Of a stretch of 64,000 nucleotides of DNA, positions 1-11,271 are shown in pieces; within the stretch, counting starts at the first letter, position 1, and each line of letters starts with the position of its first letter. The notes beneath the pieces are model-generated. The model was not told the DNA's origin and ran no database searches. It saw only the letters and a list, made by a program, of their open reading frames with translations. A program made the position numbers and the translations under genes. Source of the DNA: Limnanthes douglasii subsp. nivea (Eukaryota > Streptophyta > Magnoliopsida > Brassicales > Limnanthaceae); contig JAUPFV010000004.1 of the NCBI GenBank assembly GCA_036936605.1, positions 88,438,334 to 88,502,333 of the forward strand, in the 5' to 3' direction.

Positions 1-225
1 TTGTAGAGGAGAAAAGTTTATAACAAAGGGTAGTTTTCTAACCTTTGGGGCTTTTGAGGACGATGAACCTTGATATATGTTTGCTTGTGATTAGTTGATT
101 CTTTCACCAGGAGAAACATGAAGGCCAACAACAATTCGTTCGTCTCTTGCAACTTTTCTCGCTCTCTCCAACTCAGACAAATTTAACCAACCTCCTTTTA
201 GTAGTGCATTTCTAGCTGTGAACAT
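1..225 (-). pseudogene. Tat-element antisense ORF, N-terminal remnant (unit 1)
   Basis: Read on the minus strand from the ATG at 225-223, the first ~40 codons match the start of the large plus-strand ORF at 57546: both begin MFTAR and contain the block KGGWLNLSELE. A TAA at 93-91 interrupts the frame, and unit 2 carries the same stop, so the lesion predates the duplication. The gene body is outside the window. In the living element this protein has no proven function; it is the antisense-encoded protein of a Tat-lineage gypsy retrotransposon. Confidence 0.8.
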
Positions 226-315
226 AAATTACTCGAACACAAATAGGAAAATGAACTAAGCTTTCCCTCACTAAAAATGCTTGTGTTTTTTTAAGACAAT
301 GAAATAGTGGAATGA

Positions 316-325
316 CTTTATATAA
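316..325 (-). promoter_or_regulatory. TATA box upstream of antisense ORF (unit 1)
   Basis: The minus strand reads TTATATAAAG about 90 bases upstream of the antisense ORF start codon. The related element at 57437 has a TATA box at a similar distance (about 105 bases) from its homologous ATG, which suggests that the antisense ORF has its own promoter just outside the 3' LTR. Confidence 0.5.
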
Positions 326-340
326 CCGTGAAAATTGGAA

Positions 341-690
341 GTTAGCTAGGAGAGAATGGAACGATCGAAAACAATGATTAAGGGCTACAAAGTATGAGAG
401 TTAAAAACAAGGTAACTTTCTAGCCTAGTAGGTACGAGAATCTAGGCGAAAAACATATGAGAATGGTGACGAGAATCTAGTAGGTAACAAGACTCTTGAA
501 ATTCTAAACTGTAAAATTAGTCCGACCAAATTTCGAACACAGTGACTTTTGAAATTCTTAACAGAGAATGATAAGGTATGCAATTCGGATGCAAAAACAG
601 ATCGAAAATAATTTTTTTTTATTCTTAAAAGTTAGCTCTTCCAAAGCTTCTTTTCAAGACCTAAAGGGGCTACTGATGAGTTCAGATATT
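341..690 (+). repeat. Decayed 3' LTR remnant of Tat element (unit 1)
   Basis: Starting at 341 the plus strand has CTAGGAGA and, some 20 bases later, CAATGATTAA. Both blocks occur in the same order at the start of the Tat LTR that ends the window's young element (complement of 57416 leftward). The sense strand of this element is therefore plus, opposite to its antisense ORF. The right limit is uncertain; by 780 the sequence reads as another gypsy gag. Confidence 0.45.
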
Positions 691-779
691 TTAGACACTA
701 TAACTTGCCTTTATCCGGAGGGCTTTTTGCATATAACCACTATTATAAAACAACTGGAAAGGACAAATGTAGTAGAGTG

Positions 780-1600
780 TAACTAAGCTAGGTTCCACAT
801 GCAATACGCGTTGATGTGCTTTAGACACATTCATAGGTTCGAACATATTCAGCTGGTTTTGAAAATAATGTCTCATCCCACCTATATAATGAAAGACTAA
901 TTGATATGTTGAATTAATATTATCCACTCAATTTTGGAGCTTGAATAATTCGTTAGTGTATTCATCACCAATCCTTGAAACTTGTTTAAGGTTTTGGAAC
1001 TGTTGGTATATTATACGTGCATAATTATAGGGAAAAAATATAATCCTTACGTTCCTTCCAAACTTAGCAAAAATTAGTTTTGGCTTACCTTACCTCAATC
1101 TTGTTCGTTTTAGCTGCTGCCACCAAGATGCAGCTCGACCTCAAAACTTAATTGTGGTACCCGTTTTGCATCTGGAACCCCCTTGAAATCAAATACTTCT
1201 TCAATTTGGGTGATCCAATCGAGAAATTCCTTCGGTTCAAGATCCTTGGAACTCTGGGATCTCTGAATCCAGATCCCCACCTGTTGTTGGCATTCTTATG
1301 TGAATCTCTCACTGTCGGTTGCTCAAAGATCTGTTCACGACAGTCTTAGAGGTAATATTGACCTCTCAATTTTACCCCCAAGGAGCAAACAAATTTTGTT
1401 ATCGGTCGGTCTCTCTCTCAGATCCCGAAGATTGGTTGCCCAAACCTAGAGCTTGAAATGCGTCGGTTTGGTTGTTCAACAACCTCTATATTACTTCTTG
1501 TACGCCCCTCATTTGGTTTCCCAACGAATGCATCTGTTCACCCACTTGGCCAAATAATTTTTCAAACTCATTCTGAACTATATCGCTCTAATATCAATAT
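780..1600 (-). pseudogene. Ty3/gypsy gag fragment (unit 1)
   Basis: Minus-strand translations in shifting frames give retrotransposon gag motifs in order: an N-terminal stretch with FGQVGEQMHSLGNQM (about 1550-1500), EFLDWITQIEEVFDFKGVP (about 1240-1180), then DEYTNELFKL and YIGGMRHYFQNQLNMFEP (about 960-840) ending in KAHQRVLHVE. This is the order of the plant gypsy gag domain. Stops and frameshifts are frequent, and the stretch that should contain the conserved RGRAAAWW-like segment is scrambled near 1130. Protease and RT are missing. It is a dead fragment, repeated at 8428-9247. Confidence 0.8.
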
Positions 1601-1960
1601 GGTGGCGACAATATAAGAGATAGAATAGACGACTACAAAACATAAGAAACAAGAAAATGAAACAGAGAATAAATAAATTGTAACCTTAGGTTAGAGTATA
1701 AGAGACTTGGAGAAAAACCTCAAAATTGATTTAAAAAGTCCGACGACAAAAATAGTGTTTGAGCGCCTTTATAGAAGTGCTCGAACTCTTACGGAAAAAT
1801 TACAGATTTTTCTCTACGAAATAAAATAAAGCCAAGCCCAATTTCAAAGTGATTGGAGCTGATTAAGTATCGTAATGAAATCTAATAAAAATACAAAAAT
1901 ATAAAATGTTAACAAAAATAGAAAATTGTGGGCCTAAACTATGGATTTTCTCCCATTGAA
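1600..1960 (-). repeat. Ty3/gypsy LTR remnant and primer-binding site (unit 1)
   Basis: Directly upstream of the minus-strand gag the sequence ends in GTCGCCACCA at 1600, followed by TATTAGAGCG, a decayed copy of the tRNA-Met-type primer site. Read on the minus strand it contains a TATA-like TATAAAGGCGC and a downstream segment (TCTCTTATACTCTAAC ... GTCGTCTATTCTATCTC) that matches the plus-strand LTRs ending at 23982 and 38475. All three are therefore one LTR family. The outer end is not clear. Confidence 0.65.
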
Positions 1961-2139
1961 AGTGGTTGGAATTCTCGACGTGTTTGATTTGAGTGGTCGC
2001 AACGCCTGATTTGGTTAGTTGAGCCCCAAATAAATCCCATTTCTATTTGTCCATAAGGGTCATATAGTCATGAGCTTGGGGAACTACATCATAAATTAAC
2101 AGTAAATTCTTTGTTATTGTTGGCACATGTAAGATATTT

Positions 2140-3400
2140 TTTAAGGCTATTTTTTTATTTCATGCGTAGGTAAATTAGAACTCCCTACTTGTTTAATTAA
2201 ACACATTTGACCATTACCAACTTTAACATGAACCTGACGTACAAAATTAGCTCTCAGGCTCATCATACTTGAATTTTGAGTGACATGAAAGGTTACTCCT
2301 AAGTCAACATACCATGTTCCATCATTACTTTGATCTTGGGTAATTAGGTAAACATTATGATCATTATTGCTTCCCAGTTGTTCAACAAAAACATATCCCA
2401 TAGTTGTTGGATCATCATTGAAGCAGCAAGTTTGTGAATCATGTCCAAACTTGGCAAAAATATGACAGGTAATCCTACTAGATGAGTACCTTCCTCATTT
2501 GCCTCCTCCGTAACCATAGTTACCTCTTTCTCTATTCTGAAATTAACTTTATATACGTCTATAGCCCCTGTCCTGAATTTCATGGGTAATATTCATACTG
2601 ATTCTTTAAGTTGTGATTACTTTGTGGCTTATTTTTTTTATTAGGATTAAAACTAGCAAAAGGAACATTTATGCTAGCTATAGAGCCTTGTAGGTTAGAT
2701 AGTTTCTCAACATACTCTCAACAATTAGAGAGAGGTATAGAGATCAACCCAACCTAAAATCTCTTTATCAGTTCGACTAAGAACTATAGGAGTCTAATCT
2801 GAGTCTAGTCTTGCAAAGACTTGCGAGATCTATCCTCCACTATAATAGAAAAAAATAACTAGCAGCAAGCTCACACAAATACTTTTCATTTTTTGTAGAT
2901 ACTCTTTCATACTAGAGCTTCCCTTTATTCTTCTATGAAACTCACCTTTGTAATGAGTTATTTTTTCTCTTTTTTGTGAGCCTAATATGTTGTTAACAAC
3001 TTTCCACATCCCTTTGGAAGACTCTTCATCCATGAGTCGTCCTTCAATCTCTGGACTAATAGTGGTATATAATCACCCTAGGATTAATTGAACTCTTGAT
3101 ATCGTGTCTCCATAAACAAGATTCTCGCACATAACATCTACTAAATTAGTAATAAACTTGGATGAAAAAGAGCTCTCACCAGAAATTGATAACATAGAAT
3201 CTATTACTTTAACGATTGGTGATATCATGACCTTTCGTAATAGAAAGTTAGATCTATCGGGATTGATGTCATTAATAGTGTTGCTCATTTGATTAATTAG
3301 CATTTTACTACTGTTGATTGTTGAACCAAAAGACAAGACGCTAAAGGTTATTGAGTCAAAACTCAATAGCGGTGGTGAATCACTAATATCATACTTCTAA
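2140..3400 (-). pseudogene. Ty1/copia gag-protease fragment (unit 1)
   Basis: Minus strand, 5' to 3': a frameshifted gag N-terminus near 3300-3160 (PDRSNFLL), a UBN2-type gag segment at 3033-2870 (MWKVVNNILGSQ, KGSSSMKEYLQKMK), a zinc knuckle near 2470-2420 reading CHIFAKFGHDSQTC in which the second Cys is Phe, and a protease start WYVDLGVTFHVT near 2310 in which the DSG active-site motif reads DLG. Integrase and RT are absent. Several frameshifts and stops separate the blocks, so this is non-functional. Its primer site and LTR lie to the right, as expected for a minus-strand element. Confidence 0.8.
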
Positions 3401-3653
3401 TGGCTCTAATACCAAGTTCGAATTGAAAAAACAAAATACAATTGCTTGTTTAGTGTTCTTTGTATATTTCTTTCACTTAATGAGTCAATTACCCACATTA
3501 TATTTATATGTAACTTTATTGTTACTGATATGAATTCGTTACATTTAGTAATGTGGCTAACTAATTTGGTTGATTCATTAATTTAATTTTGTAGCTAATA
3601 ATTAAAGGTGAATATGACTAGGTCTTAGCGAGTGAAAATATTAGATATTTTAG
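3401..3653 (-). repeat. Copia primer-binding site and adjoining LTR remnant (unit 1)
   Basis: The minus strand at 3415-3401 reads TTGGTATTAGAGCCA, close to the tRNA-Met primer-binding site used by plant copia elements, placed just upstream of the gag fragment. The AT-rich sequence from 3421 rightward should be the 5' LTR of that element. It is cut by an unrelated plus-strand LTR from 3654. Confidence 0.55.
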
Positions 3654-4130
3654 TGTAATTGGATTGACTAGTCGACAAATTTAATTATGATACATTATCG
3701 AACAAACCGTAGAGTGCGGAGTGCATGCTTGTTATATTATATCATGATTAATAGGGTCAAGGGGCCAAGCCCCTGGCGAGGTCCAAGGTACAAATCCCTT
3801 AGTTAGGGTCGAGCTGACAAGTCAACTTGGAAATTTTTTTATTTTGGTTGAATCGGCTATTGTTGCAAGTCAACAGAATTTTAAATTTTGAAAATTTGAA
3901 CTTTTATTCAAATATTAAATCAAGGTTTTTTTCATTAAAAATTTAAATCCCATTTTTATTTCAAGGCCCCTAACTACCCTAACTGTCAAACCTATTCCAT
4001 TTGTCGAAATACTTATAACATCGGGTTTCGTTGGTAAGATAACAAAACAATATTCCATTTTTTATGTTCAAAAGAAAAGATCTCTGATTTTATCCTGTTA
4101 GTTGTTTTTGAAAAAAAAAATGAAACACCG
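3654..4130 (+). repeat. Solo-like LTR of copia family X (unit 1)
   Basis: From TGTAATTGGATTGACTAGTC onward the sequence matches the beginning of three other LTRs at 11272, 33701 and 50788; shared blocks include GATACATTATCGAACAA and AGTGCGGAGTGCA. Those at 33701 and 50788 flank copia family X coding sequence, but here no internal region follows, so it looks like a solo LTR or LTR fragment. The right end is estimated. From about 4131 to 4500 I see only AT-rich sequence with no gene. Confidence 0.65.
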
Positions 4131-4499
4131 TTTTTTACAAAACAATCGTCCCAGTTCTTTAAATGAATTCCAGTTGTTTAGTCCTAGCCTTAAACCAAAA
4201 CGCAACACTTCATCTCTTATTTAGGATCACGACAAGACAACTTCTTCCAACATATCACTTAGCTCGAGTTGTCTCTTTTTCGGTTTTAAATTCACCAAGA
4301 TTATTCTCACAGCACCTTAACTCTTTTTTCTGTTCCAAATCACCAAAAATATTCTTGTTTATTGTTAGAGTTTTGTTTAAAAAAATTAGTCTATCAAGAA
4401 TATAATAAGTCAACTTTATCACAGAGTAGGAATAACATTGTTGCTAATTGAATAATTATCAAATTAATCTTCCTACAATTTCGTTCAACACATAAGATA

Positions 4500-4824
4500 T
4501 TAGTTTGACTAAATCCACTCTCTGGGAAAATTTGATGCATAATATATATTCTAAAAATGTGCATCCTCTCTACACTAATTATAATATACCTGGTTCTCTC
4601 ATATGGAAAAGAATTGCAGGTATTAGAAAGCATGCACAGCTTAACATCAGATGACTTCTAGGAAAGGGAGAGATTGATTTCTGGAGGGATGATTGGCATA
4701 ATCATCCTCCAATAGTTGATGATCAAACTAATTTACATTAACTAGAGGCTAAAGTAAACTCTTTCTGGAAGAATAATGCATGGGACACTAACGTTTTGTC
4801 TTATTTCTTATCTCCTGCTAGAAT
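4500..4824 (+). pseudogene. LINE C-terminal fragment, cut at the duplication junction
   Basis: Plus-strand frames give the hallmark of plant LINE proteins after the RT domain: LWENLM, then SGSLIWK, then LLGKGEIDFWRDDWHNH with a stop before the last block. The homologous LINE in unit 2 runs on from 12431 to its RNase H domain, but here it breaks at 4824 and is joined to a gypsy protease remnant. Stops are present, so it is dead. Confidence 0.75.
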
Positions 4825-4968
4825 GCAATATTTGGGAGGTCTTGGCTCTCCAGAATGCATTTTTTTGCCTCTACGGTCGACCAATGTTTGAAGTATGTTG
4901 TCCAGGGACAAGTAGGTGTTTTCCGGAGCAGGCAGAGAGTAGCCAAGGAATTTTTAAATGCTTATTAA
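4825..4968 (+). pseudogene. Tat-lineage protease C-terminal remnant
   Basis: An open stretch of 47 codons begins AIFGRSWLSRMH and continues with STVDQCLKYVV and, near its end, RSRQRVAKEF. This resembles the end of the retropepsin region in Tat-lineage gypsy polyproteins, where the pattern is AILGRPWL, then a ST-H-LKF block, then a gly-rich turn and a Q-x-A-R-x-C/F block. It is on the plus strand and points toward the antisense ORF at 5320-7870, so the protease and antisense ORF converge as in the element at 57-64 kb. RT, RNase H and integrase are deleted between them. Without an alignment the assignment is moderate. Confidence 0.6.
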
Positions 4969-5319
4969 ACACCCCGGCTCTCAAATGTCTTTTAGTTGAT
5001 CAGATATATTAAACACTTGGTCACATCCATTAAACACATGTGATGAAGAATGTTTAATACCATTATTCAACACTTCTGAAATATTGAGCGCCATCTAAAC
5101 ATTGGCCATAAAGAATTAAACAAAATTTAAACAAACAGAAATATGATATTAGAATTCGATCAGACTAAAACCGATCCCTGATTCACAAAATGCCTTGACT
5201 ATTAAAGGACTTCAAGTTTTACAACACAAAGATAAAACAGACAATGTAACAAAATTCCTTGGCCAACCAATCACTTTATTTTTTCAACAAAAAGTACACA
5301 ATACAACCTTCGGGTTTGT
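4969..5319. other. Spacer between convergent Tat protease remnant and antisense ORF
   Basis: No coding signal. On the minus strand, about 90-160 bases after the antisense ORF stop, AAGTCCTT ... CAAGGCA ... TTTTGTGA matches the order of elements in the spacer of the young Tat element (60569 onward), so part of the 3' untranslated region is conserved. The rest is AT-rich. Confidence 0.5.
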
Positions 5320-7870
5320 TCACTTCGGTTTTTTCTTCACCACCATCTTTTTTGGACTTTTGAGTTCAACACTTGAACTCTCACCAATTTCTTCATCGTC
5401 TTTGAAATTTTTCCCACTTGAATAGTTGTGTTTGTCACCATCAGCCATCGTATGGATAGGGAGGTCATCGTAGTCCACAAATTTCCACAAAGGACCAAGA
5501 GTCCTCTTAGGAAAGGTTTCATGGAACAGTAAGACCATGTCAGATTTAATTCCATCGCCTCTCTTCTTCAAGGAATCCACTATTCCACTAGCATACTTCT
5601 CTATCCATGCAACTATTTCTTAAGCTTGTTTTCTTACTAAGGAAGCATTCACATCGGTCTTCTCTTGGACAATTTTCTCGAAATTGACTTTGTTATCGGA
5701 TAAAGTGTGGATAGTTTTGTCCTTAGCTTTTAGTTGCTCCTTCAAAGCTGTGATCTCATTAGAGGAAGAAGTCTCCAGTCCGGAGTACTTGGTTTGAAGG
5801 TTTTTGATGGCCTCTTCAGACTTGAGCAGTTTGGCAGCTAAGTCCTCTTTCTCCTTTTTCAATGATTCTATGCTTTGGTGGGCACTAGAAAGATTATTTG
5901 TCAAGCTCTCTTTCTCTGTAGTCAGGTAGTTTATCAACTCATTGTTTGATCCCTTACTTGCCTCTTTAGATCAAATACCGGATGGATATAACCTAGAATG
6001 ACATGACTTAGGGTATCTCGCTCACTTGATATCATATAAGTCTCTCTTTTGTAGGTCACAACATTAGATGAACTGGAAAGACAGTAAGGATCCACAAAGT
6101 TATCATTGTCCAAATCACTAAATACATGTTAATACTTTGAAAGGCATCAAGGTTTACCTCTCCATCACTAGTGGTCTGTTTGGAATAAAGGTTGGGTGGA
6201 ATTTCCTCTTGTAAAGTAGGATCAGCAGGAACTGGAGGAGGGATTTCAGAAGGATGTAGAATTATCTCTGATCCCATAGTGATTTTTTTCTTATTTGCAG
6301 CTTTTTCATCACTGCTTGCTTTGCGTTTCTTATCCTTCTTAGTAATCTTTGGTGGGTTGTCTGATTCACCAGCCTCCTTAATGGTAACTTCTACTGCTTC
6401 CAGCAGAGCAGTGTTAATTCCTCATTGGTTCTCCGAAGCAATTCCTTCAGTGGTTGTCTGAAGTGGGTCTATTCTGGTTTTCTTATTTCTCTTACTCTTC
6501 ATCTCTTTCAGATGACTAGGGGCTTTGGCCCTTGAAGGCAAGTAAAGTTTAACATCTTTAGCCTCAGTTCTCCTCAGGATAACATATGCAGGAGGAAGGC
6601 TGGTCAGTTCTTCCCAATAGAGGTCTCTTCTCCCTGTGGAGTTCCACATATGAGACCTCAGGATGTTCCCCGAAGTGAAATAGTTGTGGAAACCGTTATC
6701 CCATTCTCTCAGGCCCCGCTGATGAACAAGAATTGTTTCCTTCACGACTTTTTTTACTCCAAAAGATCATTTACTACATTTTAATCATTTCTCATATTGT
6801 GATGATAGAAGGGAATTTGATGATTTTTGTACAAATTTGCCATAACAACAAATTGTTCCATTGGTAATGGAATTTTGGATTTTTAGGAAGCCATAATGCC
6901 AGCCATCGTGGTGTACCATACATTTGGGCTCAGCTGACTTGGACATAACTTGGTCAGATGGAAGTACCTTACTATCTCCGGGTCCTAAGGAAATCGGAGT
7001 CCCCAGTTCAACACCTTTGTATAGACCATTAGCTCGTTGAGTTTGCAGTCCATCAGAGTTTTTGGGGTGACTAGGATTTTCACTTTGACAGACTCTGGGA
7101 TTCCCCACTTCGTACGAATACGACCCAATTCAGCGGTATGGGTGTATACATAGGTATATTTTTTGGAGAGATACCAGGTTTTCACACTGACCTTCTTGAA
7201 TTTTGGCCCTATTTTCCCTTCCAAGCACTCCGGAAGTGCGTCCGGATAAGTCAGACCCATTTTGGTCTTTTCGTTTTTATTTGTAGCGGTGTCCTCCGTT
7301 TGTTCAGATACCTCAAAAGGGGTGTTATCTAAACTATCCTCCATATTTTCTTCCATTACAATGGAAGGCTTTTCGAATGGCTGTTCGGATGGTTTGACCT
7401 CTATCAAGGGCTGTTGTTCGGAGAATTTGATTTATGGTAATGGTTTTATTGTCTCCGAACTGGTGTTTCGAAGATGTAGGAGTAGATTTAGATTTGGATT
7501 GGAGATTTATTCAGTGAGGGGTATGCTTCTCAAGGGATTTTTCTACGTTTGAACCCATATCGATAAAGGGTGAAGGATTTCTAACGCTGGAAATAGATTT
7601 CTCTTTAGGGAGAGGGTTTTGAAACTCTTGGACAAAAGACCCTGATTGTAGAGGAGAAAAGTTTGAAACGAAGGGTAGTTTTCTAACCTTTGCGGCTTTT
7701 GAGGACGATGAAACTTGATATATGTTTGCTTGTGATTAGTTGATTCTTTAACCAGGAGAAACATGAAGGCCAACAACAATTCGTTCGTCTCTTGCAACTT
7801 TTCTCGCTCTCTCCAACTCAGACAAATTTAACCAACCTCCTTTTACTAGTGCATTTCTAGCTGTGACCAT
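5320..7870 (-). pseudogene. Tat-element antisense ORF, decayed full-length copy (unit 2)
   Basis: Read on the minus strand from ATG 7870-7868, pieces of this sequence match successive parts of the large ORF at 57546-60532. They are: the start block TARNALVKGGWLNLSELE, a central block ending in NWGLRFP (about 7407-6985, shifted later), FTSGNILRSHMWNSTGRRDLYWEEL (about 6700-6600), a coiled-coil segment at 5937-5620, and the C-terminal block KSDMVLLFHETFPKRTLGPLW at about 5540-5480 followed by an acidic, Ser-rich and Lys-rich tail. At least four frame changes and several stops break it. The segment holding the intron in the younger copy is deleted around 6740. The central domain resembles the plant family called putative gypsy-type transposon; no biochemical role is known to me. 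Confidence 0.8.
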
Positions 7871-7960
7871 AAATGACTCGAACACAAATAGGAAAATGAA
7901 CTAAGCTTTCTCTCACTACATATGCTTGTGTGTTTTTAAGACAATGAAATAGTGGAATGA

Positions 7961-7970
7961 CTTTATATAA
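7961..7970 (-). promoter_or_regulatory. TATA box upstream of antisense ORF (unit 2)
   Basis: Same TTATATAAAG motif as at 316-325, 91 bases upstream of the start codon at 7870. It is retained although the gene body is destroyed, which here reflects shared descent rather than selection. Confidence 0.45.
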
Positions 7971-7987
7971 CCGTGCAAATTGGAAGT

Positions 7988-8340
7988 TAGCTAGGAGAAG
8001 ATAGAACGATCGAAAACAATGATTAAGGGCTACAAAGTATGAGAGTTAAAACTAAGGTAAATTTCTAGCCTAGTAGGTACGAGAATCTAGGAGAAAAATA
8101 GATGAGAATGGTGACGAGAATCTAGTAGGTAACAAGACTCTTGAAGTTCTAAACGGTAAAATCAGTCCCACCAAATTTCGAACAGAGTGACTTTTGAAAT
8201 TCATAACAGAGATTGATAAGGTCTGCAGTTCGGATGCAGAAACAGATCGGAAAAAATTGTTTTTGATTCTTAAAAGTTAGCTCTTCCAAAGCTTATTTTC
8301 AAGACCTAAAGGGGCTAATGATGAGTTCAGATATTTTAGA
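7988..8340 (+). repeat. Decayed 3' LTR remnant of Tat element (unit 2)
   Basis: Counterpart of 341-690, with the CTAGGAGA and CAATGATTAA blocks in the same order. Sense orientation is plus. The right limit is uncertain. Confidence 0.4.
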
Positions 8341-8427
8341 CACTATAACTTGCCTTTATCCGGAGGGCTGTTTGCATATAACCATTATTATAAAAAAACT
8401 GGAAACGAAAAATGTAGTAGAGTGTGA

Positions 8428-9247
8428 CTAAGCTAGGCTATCCACATGCAATACACGTTGATGTGCTTTAGAAACATTCATAGGTTCGAACATATTCAGC
8501 TGGTTTTGAAAATAATGTCTCATCCCACCTATATAATAAAAGACTAATTGATCTGTTGAATCAATATTATCCACTCGATTTTGCAGCTTGAATAATTCGT
8601 TAGTGTATTCATCACCAATCCTTGAAACTTGTTTAAGGTTTTGGAACTGTTGGTATATTATACATGCATAATTATAGGGAAAAAATATAATCCTTACGTT
8701 CCTTCCAAACTTAGCAAAAATTATTTTTGGCTTACCTTACCTCGACCTTGTTCGTTTTAGCTGCTGCCACCAAGATGCAGCTCGACCTCAAAACTTAATT
8801 GTGGTACCCGTTTTGCATCTGGAACCCCCTTGAAATCAAAGACTTCTTCAATTGGGGTGATCCAATCGAGAAATTCCTTCGGTTCAAGATCCTTGGAACT
8901 CTGGGATCTCTGAATCCAGATCCCCACCTGTTGTTGGCATTCTTATGTGAATCTCTCACTGTCGGTTGCTCAAAGATCTGTTCACGACAGTCTTAGAGGT
9001 AATATTGACCTCTCAATTTTACCCCCAAGGAGCAAACAAATTTTGTTATCGGTCGGTCTCTCTCTCAGATCCCGAAGATTGGTTGCCCAAACCTAGAGCT
9101 TGAAATGCGTCGGTTTGGTTGTTCAACAACCTTTATATTACTTCTTGTACGCCCCTCATTTGGTTTCCCAACGAATGCATCTGTTCACCCACTTGGCCAA
9201 ATAATTTTTCAAACTCATTCTGAACTATATCGCTCTAATATCAATAT
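8428..9247 (-). pseudogene. Ty3/gypsy gag fragment (unit 2)
   Basis: Near-copy of 780-1600 with the same motif order on the minus strand and the same lost regions. Shared frameshifts show that gag was already dead before the duplication. No protease or RT follows. Confidence 0.78.
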
Positions 9248-9600
9248 GGTGGCGACAATATAAGAGATAGAATAGACGACTACAAAACATAAGAAAGAAG
9301 AAAACGAAACAGAGAATAAATAAATTGTAACCTTAAGTTAGAGTATAAGAGACTTGGAGAAAAACCTCAAAATTGATTTAAAAAGTCCGACGATAAAAAT
9401 AGTGTTTGAGCGCCTTTATAGAAGTGCTCGAACTCTTACGGAAAAATTACAGATTTTTCCCTACGAAATAAAATAAAGTCAAGCCCAATTTCAAAGTGAT
9501 TGGAGCTGATTAAGTATCGTAATGAAATCTAATAAAAATACAAAAATATAAAATATTAACAAAAATAGAAAATTTTGGGCCTAAACTATGGATTTTCTCC
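9247..9600 (-). repeat. Ty3/gypsy LTR remnant (unit 2)
   Basis: Counterpart of 1600-1960. On the minus strand it ends GTCGCCACCA, followed by the decayed primer site TATTAGAGCG. It belongs to the same LTR family as 23630-23982 and 38110-38475. Confidence 0.6.
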
Positions 9601-9779
9601 AATTAAAAGTGGTTGGAATTCTCGACGTGTTTGATTTGAGTGGTCGCAACGCCTGATTTGGTTAGCTGAGCCCCAAATAAATCCCATTTCTATTTGTCCA
9701 TAAGGGTCATATAGTTATGATCTTGGGGAACTACATCATAAATTAACAGTAAATTCTTTATTATTGTTGGCACATGTAA

Positions 9780-11008
9780 GATATTTTTAGGGCTATTTTT
9801 TTATTTCATGCGTAGGTAAATTAGAACTCCCTACTTGTTTAATTAAGCACATTTGACCATTACCAACTTTAACATGAACCTGACGTACAAAATTAGCTCT
9901 CAGGCTCATCATACTTGAATTTTGAGTGACATGATAAGTTACTCCTAAGTCAACATATCATGTTCCATCATTACTTTGATCTTGGGTAATTAGGTAAACA
10001 TATCCCATAGTTGTTGGATCATCCTTGAAGCAGCAAGTTCGTGAATCACGTCCAAACTTGCCAAAAATCTGACAGGTAATCCTACTAGATGAGTACCTTC
10101 CTCATCTGCCTTCTCCGTAACCATAGTTACCTCTTTCTCTATTCTGAAACTAACTTTCTATACGTCTATAGCCCCTGTCCTGAATTTCATGGGTAATATT
10201 CATACTGATTCTTTAAGTTGTGATTACTTTGTGGCCTATTTTTTTTATTAGGATTAAAACTAGCAAAAGGAACATTTATGCTAGCTATAGAGCCTTGTAG
10301 GTTAGATAGTTTCTCAACATACTCTCAACAATTAGAGAGAGGTATAGAGATCAACCCAACTTAAAATCTCTTTATCAGTTCGACTAAGGAACTATAGGAG
10401 TCTAATCTGAGTCTAGTCTTGCAAAGACTTGCGAGATCTATCCTCCACTCTAATAGAAAAAAATAACTAGCAGCAAGCCCACACAAATACCTTTCATTTT
10501 TTGTAGATACTCTTTCATACTAGAGCTTCCCTTTATTCTTCTATGAAACTCACCTTTGTAATGAGTTATTGTTTCTCTTTTTTGTGAGCCTGATATGTTG
10601 TTAACAACTTTCCACATCCCTTTGGAAGACTCTTCTTCCGTGAGTCGTCCTTCAATCTCTGGACTAATAGTGGTATATAATCACCCTAGGATTAATTGAA
10701 CTCTTGATATCATGTCTCCATAAACAAGATTCTCACACATAACATCTACTAAATTAGTAATAAACTTGGATGAAAAAGAGCTCTCACCAGAAATTGATAC
10801 CATAGAATCTATTACTTTAACGATTGGTGATATCATGACCTTTCGTAATAGAAAGTTAGATCTATCGGGATTGATGTCATTAATAGTGTTGCTCATTTGA
10901 TTAATTAGCATTTTACTCCTGTTGATTGTTGAACCAAAAGACAAGACGCTAAAGGTTATTGAGTCAAAACTCAATAGCGGTGGTGAATCACTAATATCAT
11001 ACTTCTAA
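9780..11008 (-). pseudogene. Ty1/copia gag-protease fragment (unit 2)
   Basis: Counterpart of 2140-3400 with the same UBN2-type gag blocks. It lacks the 39 bp corresponding to 2350-2388, which removes the sequence between zinc knuckle and protease. The deletion ends lie in two AAACAT repeats, one of which remains at 9996-10001. The next segment still shows the decayed protease start. Non-functional. Confidence 0.78.
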
Positions 11009-11271
11009 TGGCTCTAATACCAAGTTCGAATTGAAAAAACAAAACACAATTGTTTGTTTAATGTTCTTTTTATATTTCTTTCACTTAATGAGTCAATTAC
11101 CCACATTATATTTATATGTAACTTTATTGTTACTGATATGAATTCGTTACATTTATTAATGTGGCTAACTAATTTGGTTGATTCATTAATTTAATTTTGT
11201 AGCTAATAATGAAATGTGAATATGACTAGGTCTTAGCCAGTGAAAATATTAGATATTTTAGTGTAATTGGA
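11009..11271 (-). repeat. Copia primer-binding site and LTR remnant (unit 2)
   Basis: Minus strand at 11023-11009 reads TTGGTATTAGAGCCA, identical to unit 1. The adjoining AT-rich segment is the counterpart of 3416-3653. Confidence 0.5.

Larger units (their letters stand above)
1..4824. repeat. Unit 1 of a ~7.6-kb tandem duplication
   Basis: This stretch matches 7648-12431 in order and orientation, with scattered substitutions and few indels. The offset is 7647 bp up to about 2350, then 7608 bp because unit 2 lacks 39 bp. The match stops inside a LINE at 4824; unit 2 continues into the rest of that LINE after 12431, so unit 2 keeps the original right flank. The left part of unit 1 lies outside the window. 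Confidence 0.9.
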
